From the NCBI RefSeq assembly GCF_947501785.1, contig NZ_CANMXB010000001.1, positions 3,538,501 to 3,602,500 of the forward strand: a stretch of DNA of 64,000 bases, in the 5' to 3' direction. Shown here in pieces: positions 47,194 to 55,361 of this stretch (position 1 is its first letter; each line of letters opens with the position of its first letter). The stretch is from an uncultured Litoreibacter sp. (GTDB taxonomy: Bacteria; Pseudomonadota; Alphaproteobacteria; Rhodobacterales; Rhodobacteraceae). The translations under genes and the position numbers were made by a program. The notes under the pieces were generated by a model. That model was given only the letters and a program-made list of their open reading frames with translations, made no database searches and was not told where the DNA came from.

Positions 47194-50100
47194 ATGTGGC
47201 AATTCTGGGTAGATCGCGGCGGCACATTTACGGATGTGGTGGCTAAGCGCCCTGATGGCTGTTTCGACACGTTGAAGCTGCTCAGCGAGAATCCGGAGCA
47301 GTACCAAGATGCCGCTGTCGAGGGCGTGCGCCGCGCGCTCGGGTTGGGCGTGCATGATCCGCTGCCGGAGGGCCAGATTGACGCCGTGAAGATGGGCACG
47401 ACTGTGGCCACCAACGCGCTGCTGGAGCGCAAGGGCGACCCGACGCTGCTGCTGATCACCGAAGGGCTGCGCGACTTGTTAAGGATCGGTTACCAAAACC
47501 GCCCCCGCCTGTTTGACCTCGAAATCATCCTGCCGGAGCTGCTCTACGCCGATGTTGCCGAGGTTCCCGGTCGTTTGGATGCCGCTGGCAACGAGATAAC
47601 GCCGCTTGATGAAGACGCGGTGCGCAAGCCGCTCGAAGCGGCCTTCAACGCCGGCATTCGCGGCGTTGCGATCGCGCTGATGCATGCCTATCTCAACCCC
47701 GCGCATGAGGACCGTATCGCGGAGATCGCGCGTGAAATCGGGTTCACTCAAATCTCCACCTCGTCATCCACCTCCAAGCTCATCAAATTGGTCGGGCGCG
47801 GCGACACCACGGTGGTCGACGCCTACCTGTCGCCCATCCTGCGCCGCTACGTTGATCAGGTCGCGGGCGCGCTGGAGGGCGCTAAGCTTTTCTTCATGCA
47901 GTCCAACGGTGGGTTAACGGATGCCCGTCTGTTCCAAGGCCGCGACGCCATTCTGTCCGGCCCAGCAGGCGGGGTGGTTGGCATGGTCAAAACGGCTGAA
48001 GCGGCTGGCTTTGATAAGCTGATCGGGTTCGACATGGGCGGAACCTCTACTGACGTGTGCCACTATGCCGGCGAATATGAACGTTCCTTCGAGACTGAGG
48101 TTGCGGGCGTAAGGATGCGCGCGCCGATGATGAATATCCACACCGTAGCGGCGGGTGGCGGGTCCATTCTGACCTTCCGCGACGGGCGCTATCAGGTTGG
48201 GCCCGAAAGTGCCGGCGCTGATCCCGGCCCCGCATGCTACCGCCGCGGCGGGCCGCTGACGGTGACAGATTGCAACGTGATGCTCGGCAAGCTGAACCCC
48301 GACCATTTCCCCGCGATCTTCGGACCCAATGCGGATCAGCCGTTGGACATCGACATCGTCACAGAGAAATTCAAAGCCCTCGCCGCCGAGATAGCCGAGG
48401 CCACCGGGTTCCCCGCGGTGACCCCAGAGGAAACCGCCGAAGGGTTCTTGCGCATCGCGGTGCAGAACATGGCGCGTGCGATCAAGAAGATCAGCGTGGA
48501 ACGCGGCTATGACGTGACACGCTATACGCTGAACTGCTTTGGCGGCGCGGGCGGGCAGCATGCGTGTCTGATTGCTGACACTCTGGGGATGAAGACCGTA
48601 TTCCTGCATCCTTTCGCTGGGGTCCTCAGCGCTTTCGGGATGGGGCTGGCTGATATCAGGGCGCTCAGGGAGGAGCAGTTTGACGGCGACCTTAATGACA
48701 CCTCCAAGGCCAATGCGCGGCTTGACGATATGGCGCGGGACGCGGCGGGCGAGGTCGAAGGGCAGGGTGTTCCAGCCGACCTCATTTCCGTGCAGCATCG
48801 GGTGCATCTGAAATACAAGGGCTCGCATCAGTCCCTCGGGGTTCCCCGCGGGGAACCTGAGGACATGGCGCGGGATTTTGAGGCCGCGCATATCGCGCGG
48901 TTTGGGTTCGCCTCGCCATCAGGGGACCTGATGATCGACATGCTGTCGGTCGAAGCGATCGGTGCAGGCGACGCATTGTCCGACGCCACCAGTTCCCCGC
49001 GGGGAACCGCCTCCGCTTTTGCGCATGTCACTATGGCGGGCGCGAAGACCCCTTTGTTCAAACGAGAGGACCTGCCCGCAGGGCAACATATCAAAGGCCC
49101 CGCGATCATCACGGAGGCCACGGGCACCAACATCGTCGAACCCGGCTGGTCGGCGGAGCATGACCGCGCGGGCAACCTGATCCTGCGCCGCACAGAGGAA
49201 ATTCAACGGGAAACGGCGTTGGGGACGCAGGCCGATCCGGTGATGCTTGAAGTGTTCAACAACCTGTTCATGTCCATCGCCGAACAGATGGGGAGCACTC
49301 TGGCGAACACGGCATGGTCGGTGAACATCAAGGAACGCTTTGACTTCTCCTGCGCGCTATTCGATGCGACGGGCGCCTTGGTCGCGAACGCGCCACATGT
49401 GCCGGTGCATCTGGGGTCGATGTCGGATTCCGTGCGCAAGGTGGCGGAGCTGAACGCGGGCGCGATGAAACCCGGCGACGCGTTCATGCTGAATAACCCC
49501 TATAACGGCGGCACCCATTTGCCGGATGTCACTGTTATCACGCCGGTCTTCGACAAGGCGGGGGAGACGATCCTGTTCTATGTGGGCTCGCGCGGGCACC
49601 ACGCGGATATTGGCGGGCGCACGCCGGGGTCGGCGCCGCCTGACAGCACGCATATCGAGGAAGAAGGCGTGGTGATCGACAATTTCCGGCTGGTCGATGG
49701 CGGAACGCTCCGCGAACAGGCGACGCGGGAATTGTTAAGTTCGGGTAAATATCCGTGTCGCAACGTAGATGAGAACATGCGCGATCTGGAGGCGCAGGTG
49801 GCTGCCAATGCCACGGGCATTCGCGAAGTTCACCGGATGGTGGACAATTTCGGGTTGGACACGGTGCTGGCCTATATGGGCCATGTGCAGGCGAATGCGG
49901 AGGCCTCAGTTCGCAGGGTCGTTGGAAGGCTGAAATCCGGCTCGTTCGAATACCCGCTCGATGAGGGTCAGGTGATCCGCGTGAAGGTCACGGTCGACGC
50001 CGAGAAGGGCGAGGCGGTGATTGACTGGACGGGCACCTCCGAACAACGCGCTAACAATTACAACGCGCCGCGTGCGGTGTGTAACGCGGTGGTTTTGTAT

Positions 50101-50763
50101 GTATTCCGGCTGCTGGTGGGGTCGGACATTCCGCTGAACGAGGGTTGCCTGACCCCCCTGACGATCATTGCGCCTGAGGGGACGATGATTAACCCGCGCC
50201 CTCCGGCGGCGGTGATTTCTGGCAATACCGAAGTCAGCCAATCCATGTGCGATTGCCTGCTGGGCGCGTTGGACGTGATCGCGGGATCTCAGGCGACGAT
50301 GAACAATTTTGTCTGGGGCAATGAGCGGTTCCAGAATTATGAGACCATCGCGGGTGGCACCGGCGCGGGACCGGGTTTTAATGGCCAGTCAGCGGTGCAA
50401 GTGCATATGACCAACACGTTGATGACTGATCCCGAGATATTGGAGACGCGGTTCCCAGTGCGGTTGGAGCGGTTTGAAATCCGGCAGGGCTCGGGCGGGG
50501 ACGGCAAGTGGCGTGGTGGCAACGGGGTGATCCGGCGGCTGCGGTTTTTGGAGGATGTGACGGTGACGACGCTGTCGTGCCACCGGATCACGCGGGCGCA
50601 TGGGAAACATGGCGGCGAGGATGGTGCTGTGGGGGTTGATGAAGTGCTGCGGCTGGACGGTACACGCCAGCGTTTGAAAGGAAATGACGAGGCCGAACTG
50701 GCTGCGGGCGAGGCATTTGAGATGCGCACGCCTGCCGGGGGTGGCTGGGGCGCGGCTGAGTGA
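47194..50763 (+). CDS. Fused hydantoinase A/B (5-oxoprolinase-type) protein
   Basis: 1189 residues. Residues about 1-690 are the HyuA half (VDRGGTFTDVVAKRPDG, GFDMGGTSTDVCHY, FGGAGGQHACL) and the rest the HyuB half (LMSIAEQMGSTLANTAWSVNIKERFDFSCALFD, NNPYNGGTHLPDVTV). The ATP-grasp-like HyuA plus HyuB hydrolyses 5-oxoproline (ATP dependent) or N-methylhydantoin/acetone-type substrates. Fusion into one chain is the arrangement of eukaryotic and some bacterial 5-oxoprolinases. Two identical 16-bp palindromes lie in the coding sequence at 48841 and 48992. No metal-dependence link to the mod genes is known to me. Confidence 0.93.
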   Translation: MWQFWVDRGGTFTDVVAKRPDGCFDTLKLLSENPEQYQDAAVEGVRRALGLGVHDPLPEGQIDAVKMGTTVATNALLERKGDPTLLLITEGLRDLLRIGYQNRPRLFDLEIILPELLYADVAEVPGRLDAAGNEITPLDEDAVRKPLEAAFNAGIRGVAIALMHAYLNPAHEDRIAEIAREIGFTQISTSSSTSKLIKLVGRGDTTVVDAYLSPILRRYVDQVAGALEGAKLFFMQSNGGLTDARLFQGRDAILSGPAGGVVGMVKTAEAAGFDKLIGFDMGGTSTDVCHYAGEYERSFETEVAGVRMRAPMMNIHTVAAGGGSILTFRDGRYQVGPESAGADPGPACYRRGGPLTVTDCNVMLGKLNPDHFPAIFGPNADQPLDIDIVTEKFKALAAEIAEATGFPAVTPEETAEGFLRIAVQNMARAIKKISVERGYDVTRYTLNCFGGAGGQHACLIADTLGMKTVFLHPFAGVLSAFGMGLADIRALREEQFDGDLNDTSKANARLDDMARDAAGEVEGQGVPADLISVQHRVHLKYKGSHQSLGVPRGEPEDMARDFEAAHIARFGFASPSGDLMIDMLSVEAIGAGDALSDATSSPRGTASAFAHVTMAGAKTPLFKREDLPAGQHIKGPAIITEATGTNIVEPGWSAEHDRAGNLILRRTEEIQRETALGTQADPVMLEVFNNLFMSIAEQMGSTLANTAWSVNIKERFDFSCALFDATGALVANAPHVPVHLGSMSDSVRKVAELNAGAMKPGDAFMLNNPYNGGTHLPDVTVITPVFDKAGETILFYVGSRGHHADIGGRTPGSAPPDSTHIEEEGVVIDNFRLVDGGTLREQATRELLSSGKYPCRNVDENMRDLEAQVAANATGIREVHRMVDNFGLDTVLAYMGHVQANAEASVRRVVGRLKSGSFEYPLDEGQVIRVKVTVDAEKGEAVIDWTGTSEQRANNYNAPRAVCNAVVLYVFRLLVGSDIPLNEGCLTPLTIIAPEGTMINPRPPAAVISGNTEVSQSMCDCLLGALDVIAGSQATMNNFVWGNERFQNYETIAGGTGAGPGFNGQSAVQVHMTNTLMTDPEILETRFPVRLERFEIRQGSGGDGKWRGGNGVIRRLRFLEDVTVTTLSCHRITRAHGKHGGEDGAVGVDEVLRLDGTRQRLKGNDEAELAAGEAFEMRTPAGGGWGAAE
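48841..48856. repeat. 16-bp palindrome, copy 1, inside oxoprolinase gene
   Basis: GTTCCCCGCGGGGAAC is perfectly self-complementary and lies in frame, encoding part of GVPRGEP. An identical copy is at 48992, and a degenerate one (GTTCCCCGCGGTGACC) at 48408-48423. See the finding on these repeats. Confidence 0.8.
48992..49007. repeat. 16-bp palindrome, copy 2, inside oxoprolinase gene
   Basis: Exact second copy of GTTCCCCGCGGGGAAC, 151 bases after the first and read in a different frame (SPRGTA). Exact palindrome repeats in a coding region are unlikely from amino acid need alone, since the two encode different residues. Confidence 0.8.
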
Positions 50764-50780
50764 TACCGGCCCTGCGGGGC

Positions 50781-50802
50781 GCATATTTTTACCAAGATGA
50801 AA
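50781..50802. repeat. Dispersed 22-base motif, copy A
   Basis: GCATATTTTTACCAAGATGAAA just after the oxoprolinase stop. It shares 16 of 22 positions with 61515-61536 and resembles a T-rich/CCAAGATGAA motif I recall from intergenic ends in Rhodobacteraceae. Role unknown. Confidence 0.4.
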
Positions 50803-50924
50803 CGGGTTGTGACAAAATCGACTCAAATTTTCTGTGTGAGGTCAAGGCGCTAGGCAGGCGCGGTTGAGGCGTGATAGCCTGCTGCAAAAGACGACGACAA
50901 AAACACTTGAGCAGGTAACAGGCG

Positions 50925-51983
50925 ATGGGCACGGGCTTCGGCGGCACGTATGTCCTGACCTCTGATCAGACCCGTTTGGATGGCGTGCCGGCAACGACCG
51001 GCCAAGCCCCCCAATTAGGACAGGTCTGGAGTTGGCAGGGCGAGGCCGTTCGATTGGACGGGCCGCAATCCACATTTCTTTTGGGCACCTCGCTGGGCCA
51101 TGACGCCTGGCGCGCGCGCGTGGCCAAGGCCGTGCAGCGGCGATTTGAGGTGCCAGATGCAGGCACCGGGCACGACGCGCCTTTGCCCCATGACGAAATA
51201 CCGCAAGGTTTTCTGATCTCGGATGGCACCAGCCAATTCACCTTGATCCCGGTTGATGCGGCCGGCACAGGCAAGACATTGCTCTGGTGCGCCGACGGCA
51301 TGCCCGCTGCCGGGCGGAATTACAATGTCATGCGCGTGGCACCCGAAGAGACCGTGCTGCGCCGCACCGGCGAGTTTGGCGGCGACGTCATTTGTTTCAC
51401 CGCCGGGACGCGTATCGGCACCCCGGACGGGCACCAACTGGTCGAGCATCTGGGCGTCGGCGACATGGTGCAGACCAAGGATAACGGCGTACAGCAGATT
51501 TTGTGGATCGGAGCGCGGCGGATCACGGGCGCTCGGATGTACGCCATGCCCGAATTGCGGCCCGTGCGGCTACGCGCGGGCGCATTGGAGATGAAGGTCC
51601 CGGATGAGGACCTTTTGGTCTCCCCCCACCACCGGATGTTGTATTCGGGTCCGAATGCGCAGGATTTGTTCAACGCGCAGGAGGTTCTGATTTCGGCCCG
51701 CGACATGGTCAACGACCACTCGATCTATGTCGATTACAGCGTGCGCGAGGTCACCTATATTCATTTGATGTTTGCGCGGCACCAGATCCTGTGGGCCAAC
51801 GGGGTGCCGACCGAAAGCTTCCACCCCGCCAACACCACGCTCGAAACCGTTGAGCCGCAGCAGCGCGATGCGCTGCTGGACGTGTTCCCCGACCTAGCCG
51901 ATGACCTGCAAAGCTACGGGGGTCACGCGCGGCGCAACCTGGCCAAGCCAGAGGCCGCGATCCTGCTGCACGAGCGGGTCTGA
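50925..51983 (+). CDS. Hint domain protein (second copy in window)
   Basis: 352 residues. N-terminal half (about 1-155) is beta-rich. Near residue 158 the sequence GGDVICFTAGTRIGTPDGHQLVEHLGVGDMV opens a Hint domain with the nucleophilic Cys, followed by LRPVRLRAGALEM, SPHHRML and the FARHQILWANGVPTESFHP block. It matches the Hint protein at 5456 in order and spacing. There is no signal peptide. A GTG start for an M50-type membrane peptidase follows five bases after its stop, so the two are coupled. Confidence 0.85.
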   Translation: MGTGFGGTYVLTSDQTRLDGVPATTGQAPQLGQVWSWQGEAVRLDGPQSTFLLGTSLGHDAWRARVAKAVQRRFEVPDAGTGHDAPLPHDEIPQGFLISDGTSQFTLIPVDAAGTGKTLLWCADGMPAAGRNYNVMRVAPEETVLRRTGEFGGDVICFTAGTRIGTPDGHQLVEHLGVGDMVQTKDNGVQQILWIGARRITGARMYAMPELRPVRLRAGALEMKVPDEDLLVSPHHRMLYSGPNAQDLFNAQEVLISARDMVNDHSIYVDYSVREVTYIHLMFARHQILWANGVPTESFHPANTTLETVEPQQRDALLDVFPDLADDLQSYGGHARRNLAKPEAAILLHERV

Positions 51984-51987
51984 TCCG

Positions 51988-52695
51988 GTGCAGCGCCTGA
52001 AGACATTTGTAAGCGGGCATTGGCAGCTTTTTGCGATGACGGCGGTTATTTTTGCCCTGTGGCAGACGCCCGTGGTGATTCCGCTGAAGATACTGGTGGT
52101 TTACCTGCATGAGCTGTCGCATGGCGCGGCGGCGATTATGACTGGCGGCGATATCGAGCAGCTGAACGTCTCGCCGCATCAGGGCGGGTTTGCTTTGACC
52201 CGGGGCGGGTCGCGGTTTGTGATCTTGTCTGCCGGATATGTCGGCTCGCTGGTCATTGGCATGGTTCTGCTTGTGCTCGCTTTGCGCAGTACCGCGGATC
52301 GCATTGTGATGGCGGTTTTGGGCACCGTCACCTTGCTGGCGACCGTGCTTTACATGCGTGACGCGTTTACGATTGCATTTGGGGCGGTGACCGGGGCCGC
52401 GATGCTGGCTTGCGCCAAATGGCTTTCACTTGCCATCAACGACATGGTGTTGCGGGTGATCGGGCTGACGTCGATGATTTATGTGCCTTATGACATTTTT
52501 GACGACACAATCCGGCGCTCAACCCTGCGCTCGGATGCATTCATGCTGGCCGAGGAGTTTGGTGGAACCACCATCATGTGGGGGGCGACGTGGCTGGTGA
52601 TCAGTCTGCTGGTTATCGTTGTCGCCCTGCGGTTTGCTTTGGGGCAGCATAGCAACATTGATTTTCGTGCCAAAGGCCCGTTGACTCGGGGCTGA
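51988..52695 (+). CDS. M50-type (peptidase M50B-like) membrane metallopeptidase
   Basis: 235 residues with six or more hydrophobic segments. The zinc motif [11 protein letters not shown] (HExxH in a membrane helix) lies near residue 40, followed by [30 protein letters not shown], the usual layout of the M50B-like family. The only start covering the helix is GTG 51988, one short gap after the Hint gene. Such proteins cleave or resemble those that cleave membrane-bound substrates. Whether it processes the Hint protein is a hypothesis. The rpsD promoter lies in its last codons. Confidence 0.82.
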   Translation: MQRLKTFVSGHWQLFAMTAVIFALWQTPVVIPLKILVVYLHELSHGAAAIMTGGDIEQLNVSPHQGGFALTRGGSRFVILSAGYVGSLVIGMVLLVLALRSTADRIVMAVLGTVTLLATVLYMRDAFTIAFGAVTGAAMLACAKWLSLAINDMVLRVIGLTSMIYVPYDIFDDTIRRSTLRSDAFMLAEEFGGTTIMWGATWLVISLLVIVVALRFALGQHSNIDFRAKGPLTRG

Positions 52696-52708
52696 TCCCC
52701 TATATAAG
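52681..52708 (+). promoter_or_regulatory. rpsD promoter
   Basis: TTGACT (52681-52686), 16 bases, TATAAG (52703-52708). It begins inside the last codons of the M50 gene and gives a leader of about 110 bases before rpsD at 52826, which could be a site of S4-type autoregulation. Confidence 0.55.
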
Positions 52709-52825
52709 CCGCGTTTCATTGGTGTTGGTGGCCCCCGCAAGGGGATGCCCTGTCGTTCCGGCAAAATCCGGGAAGAGGACAACGCCCTTCACGCCCGCAA
52801 GGGTTCTTTAGAAGGAGATCAGCGT

Positions 52826-53446
52826 ATGACTAAACGTACCGCTGCCAAATACAAAATTGACCGCCGGATGGGCGAAAACATCTGGGGTCGTCCGAAATCC
52901 CCTGTTAACCGCCGTGAATACGGCCCCGGCCAGCACGGTCAGCGCCGCAAGGGCAAGCTTTCCGACTTTGGTCTGCAGCTGCGCGCCAAGCAGAAGCTGA
53001 AAGGCTACTACGGCGACCTGACCGAGAAGCAATTCAAGCGCATCTACATCGAAGCGGCTCGTGTTAAAGGCGATACTGGCGAAAACCTGATCGGCCTGCT
53101 GGAGCGCCGTCTGGACGCGGTTGTCTACCGCGCCAAGTTCGTGGCGACCGTCTTTGCAGCACGCCAGTTCGTGAACCACGGCCATGTCCGTGTGAACGGC
53201 AAGAAGGTGAACATCCCGTCCTACCGCGTCAAAGAAGGCGACGTGATCGAGGTGCGGGACCGGTCCAAGCAGATGGTTGCGTTGCTGGAGGCCGTGCAGT
53301 TGGCTGAGCGCGACGTGCCTGAGTATATCGAGGCGGACCACTCCAAAATGACGGCGACATTCGTGCGCACCCCGGGTCTGGGCGACGTGCCTTACCCCGT
53401 CATGATGGAGCCAAACCTCGTGATCGAATATTACGCGCAGAACTAA
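52826..53446 (+). CDS. rpsD: 30S ribosomal protein S4
   Basis: 206 residues. Primary 16S rRNA-binding protein of the small subunit. The N-terminal domain has no Cys4 zinc site (C-minus form), and the S4 RNA-binding domain covers [30 protein letters not shown] strong GAAGGAGAT precedes the ATG at 52826. It stands alone and is followed by its own terminator. Confidence 0.98.
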   Translation: MTKRTAAKYKIDRRMGENIWGRPKSPVNRREYGPGQHGQRRKGKLSDFGLQLRAKQKLKGYYGDLTEKQFKRIYIEAARVKGDTGENLIGLLERRLDAVVYRAKFVATVFAARQFVNHGHVRVNGKKVNIPSYRVKEGDVIEVRDRSKQMVALLEAVQLAERDVPEYIEADHSKMTATFVRTPGLGDVPYPVMMEPNLVIEYYAQN

Positions 53447-53466
53447 TCTGCCGCGATTTGAGATTG

Positions 53467-53495
53467 AAAAGCCGCTCCTTCGGGGGCGGCTTTTT
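53467..53495 (+). terminator. Rho-independent terminator after rpsD
   Basis: AAAAGCCGCTCC, loop TTCG, GGGGCGGCTTTTT: a GC-rich stem with a UUCG-type loop and T run immediately after rpsD. Confidence 0.9.
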
Positions 53496-53584
53496 GCGTT
53501 TGGGGGGAAATTACGGGTTGGTATCCCCTATCGCTCCTGCGTATGGGGCCCTAGCCTGACGTTATTCATTGGTTTGGAGGTTTC

Positions 53585-54706
53585 ATGCTTAGGCGGATCG
53601 TTCTTACGGCACTTCTGGCGGGAACCATGCCGGCCCTGGCGGACGGTGATCATTGCAAACAACTTTATCAGCAGATGCTCACCAAGACCTCAGCAGACCC
53701 TGACAGCTGCATCCCAGTCATTCCACCGACCGAAGCATTTGAACAATGCGTGAAACCGTTTGACTACGCTGGCGCGCGGCAGGCGTCGCATGTGGTGATG
53801 ATCTTGGACGCCTCGGGTTCCATGGCAGGGCAGCTGAACGGCGACAGCAAAATGAACGCGGCTAAGCGTGAGGCTGCCAAGTTCCTGAATGATCTGGCCG
53901 CTGACTTGCCGGTGGGGCTGATGGTTTACGGGCATCTGGGCACCAATCAGGAAAGCGGCAAGGCCGAGTCCTGCGCGGGCATAGAAATGATGCGGCCCAT
54001 CGGGAAAAGCCGACGTGATGTGTCGGACAGCATTCGCGCTTTGCAGCCGACGGGGTGGACCCCGATGGCTGCCTCGCTGGCTTATGCGGAGCAAGAATTT
54101 GGCAACCTGCCGCCTGTGAAGGAGGGCGTGGAGTCCGTGCCGGTCGTCTATCTGGTCTCGGACGGGGAGGAGACCTGCGGCGGCGACCCGGTGGCAGCAG
54201 CGCGCTCACTGCACGAATCTGGCGTTCAGGCGACAGTGAATGTGATCGGGTTTGACGTGGATGCGGCGACGCGGGCACAGTTGGAGGCGATTTCAGCCGC
54301 TGGGGGCGGGCAGTTTTTCCCGGCGAAGGATGCGGCGGCGTTGCGGGCGCATTTGAACGCGGCGTCTGCTGCGGAGCAGTCTCATGTGCGGTTCCAGAAG
54401 TGCATTTTTGAAAATGAGAGCCGCGCGAACCGTCCCATCTACAAGGCGCTGCAGGGGTTTGCCCCTTGCATGAACCGCCAGTCCGAGACGAACTTTGCCA
54501 AGATCATGCGGGCGCAGCTAAAGGCGCTCGGCCCCGAGGATGACAAGCAATGCGGGCTGGAAATCTCGCTGCGCATTGGGCGGGATCAGGGCGAGATCAC
54601 CAAACCTTTGCTCAAGCTGTACAACGATCTGTTGGACCAGCAGCAGGCTGCGCGGGCCGCGGCTCGGGAATTGTCTGTCCTGACAGCGCTACCACCTAAG
54701 CAGTAG
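53585..54706 (+). CDS. Exported VWA domain protein
   Basis: 373 residues with a signal peptide (about 1-19, ALAD). The von Willebrand A domain (about 68-260) has an intact MIDAS: DASGS (near 76-80), a Thr in TGWTP and Asp in SDGEE. The C-terminal part is helical (QQAARAAARELS) with conserved Cys. Metal-dependent protein binding in the periplasm is likely; no operon partner such as an AAA ATPase is present. Its 3' end overlaps the convergent membrane-protein gene by 11 bases. Confidence 0.88.
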   Translation: MLRRIVLTALLAGTMPALADGDHCKQLYQQMLTKTSADPDSCIPVIPPTEAFEQCVKPFDYAGARQASHVVMILDASGSMAGQLNGDSKMNAAKREAAKFLNDLAADLPVGLMVYGHLGTNQESGKAESCAGIEMMRPIGKSRRDVSDSIRALQPTGWTPMAASLAYAEQEFGNLPPVKEGVESVPVVYLVSDGEETCGGDPVAAARSLHESGVQATVNVIGFDVDAATRAQLEAISAAGGGQFFPAKDAAALRAHLNAASAAEQSHVRFQKCIFENESRANRPIYKALQGFAPCMNRQSETNFAKIMRAQLKALGPEDDKQCGLEISLRIGRDQGEITKPLLKLYNDLLDQQQAARAAARELSVLTALPPKQ

Positions 54707-55358
54707 CGTGCCAGATACCGACCACGCCCACGAGGATCAGGCTGAGCGCCCAGACCACGTCGAGGTTGAACCACGTCTTGGACAGGAATTTCAGCCCGAG
54801 CCAGTAGTACATGATCGCGGCCAGGACGCCGCCCGCCAGCATCATCGCGGCGGTGTGGGCCGTGGCAACGGTGAAGGCGATGCCAACATTTGAACTCATC
54901 AGCGCGTAGGCGGCGGTGTGGCCAGCGTCTAATTCCGCGACGGCGCAGATGCCCAAGTATATCGGTACCAGCATCAGGCCCGCGCCATGGGCGAGTGCCG
55001 CAAGGAAAGACCACAGGCCCAGCTTGGCGGGGCTGACGCGGGCCAGGAAGCGCGGGTGGCGGCGGTTGATCAGCAGGTAGATGCCCAGCGCGATAACCAG
55101 CAGGCCCGCGCCGATGCGGATTTGTCGCTCGTATTCGACGAGGGTGATCATCACCGAGAAGGGCAACAGGATCGCCGTCATGGCGATGAAGTGCCCGATA
55201 GCGAGGGCGGCGAGTGCGCGCAGCAAGGCGGATGGCTTTTGCTCGAACAGCGCGGCGGAGACGGCCAAGGGCCAGCCCATGCCGGGGTTCACGCCGTGAT
55301 AGATGCCGGAGAAAATGACGGCCCACCAGAGGGCCGCCACCGATGTTACGTCTTCCAA
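54696..55358 (-). CDS. Multi-pass membrane protein, possible metal transporter, partner of MtoX-like enzyme
   Basis: 220 residues, six or so hydrophobic segments with conserved-looking His: FSGIYHGVNPGMGWPL, ALAHGAGLMLVP, DAGHTAAY and TAHTAAMML. The GIYHGVNPG stretch resembles the H-x3-PG motif of UreH/RcnA-like metal transporters in the LysE superfamily, but no clear family is recognised. The only start before the first helix is TTG 55358, three bases after the stop of the methanethiol-oxidase-like gene, so it is translationally coupled to that gene. A copper- or nickel-handling role is speculative. Confidence 0.6.
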   Translation of the reverse strand: MEDVTSVAALWWAVIFSGIYHGVNPGMGWPLAVSAALFEQKPSALLRALAALAIGHFIAMTAILLPFSVMITLVEYERQIRIGAGLLVIALGIYLLINRRHPRFLARVSPAKLGLWSFLAALAHGAGLMLVPIYLGICAVAELDAGHTAAYALMSSNVGIAFTVATAHTAAMMLAGGVLAAIMYYWLGLKFLSKTWFNLDVVWALSLILVGVVGIWHATA

Positions 55359-55361
55359 GCC

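Noticed and set aside
48841-49007. CRISPR-like palindromes
   Set aside because: The two copies are 151 bases apart inside a coding gene, only two or three exist, and no cas genes or unique spacers of regular length are present.
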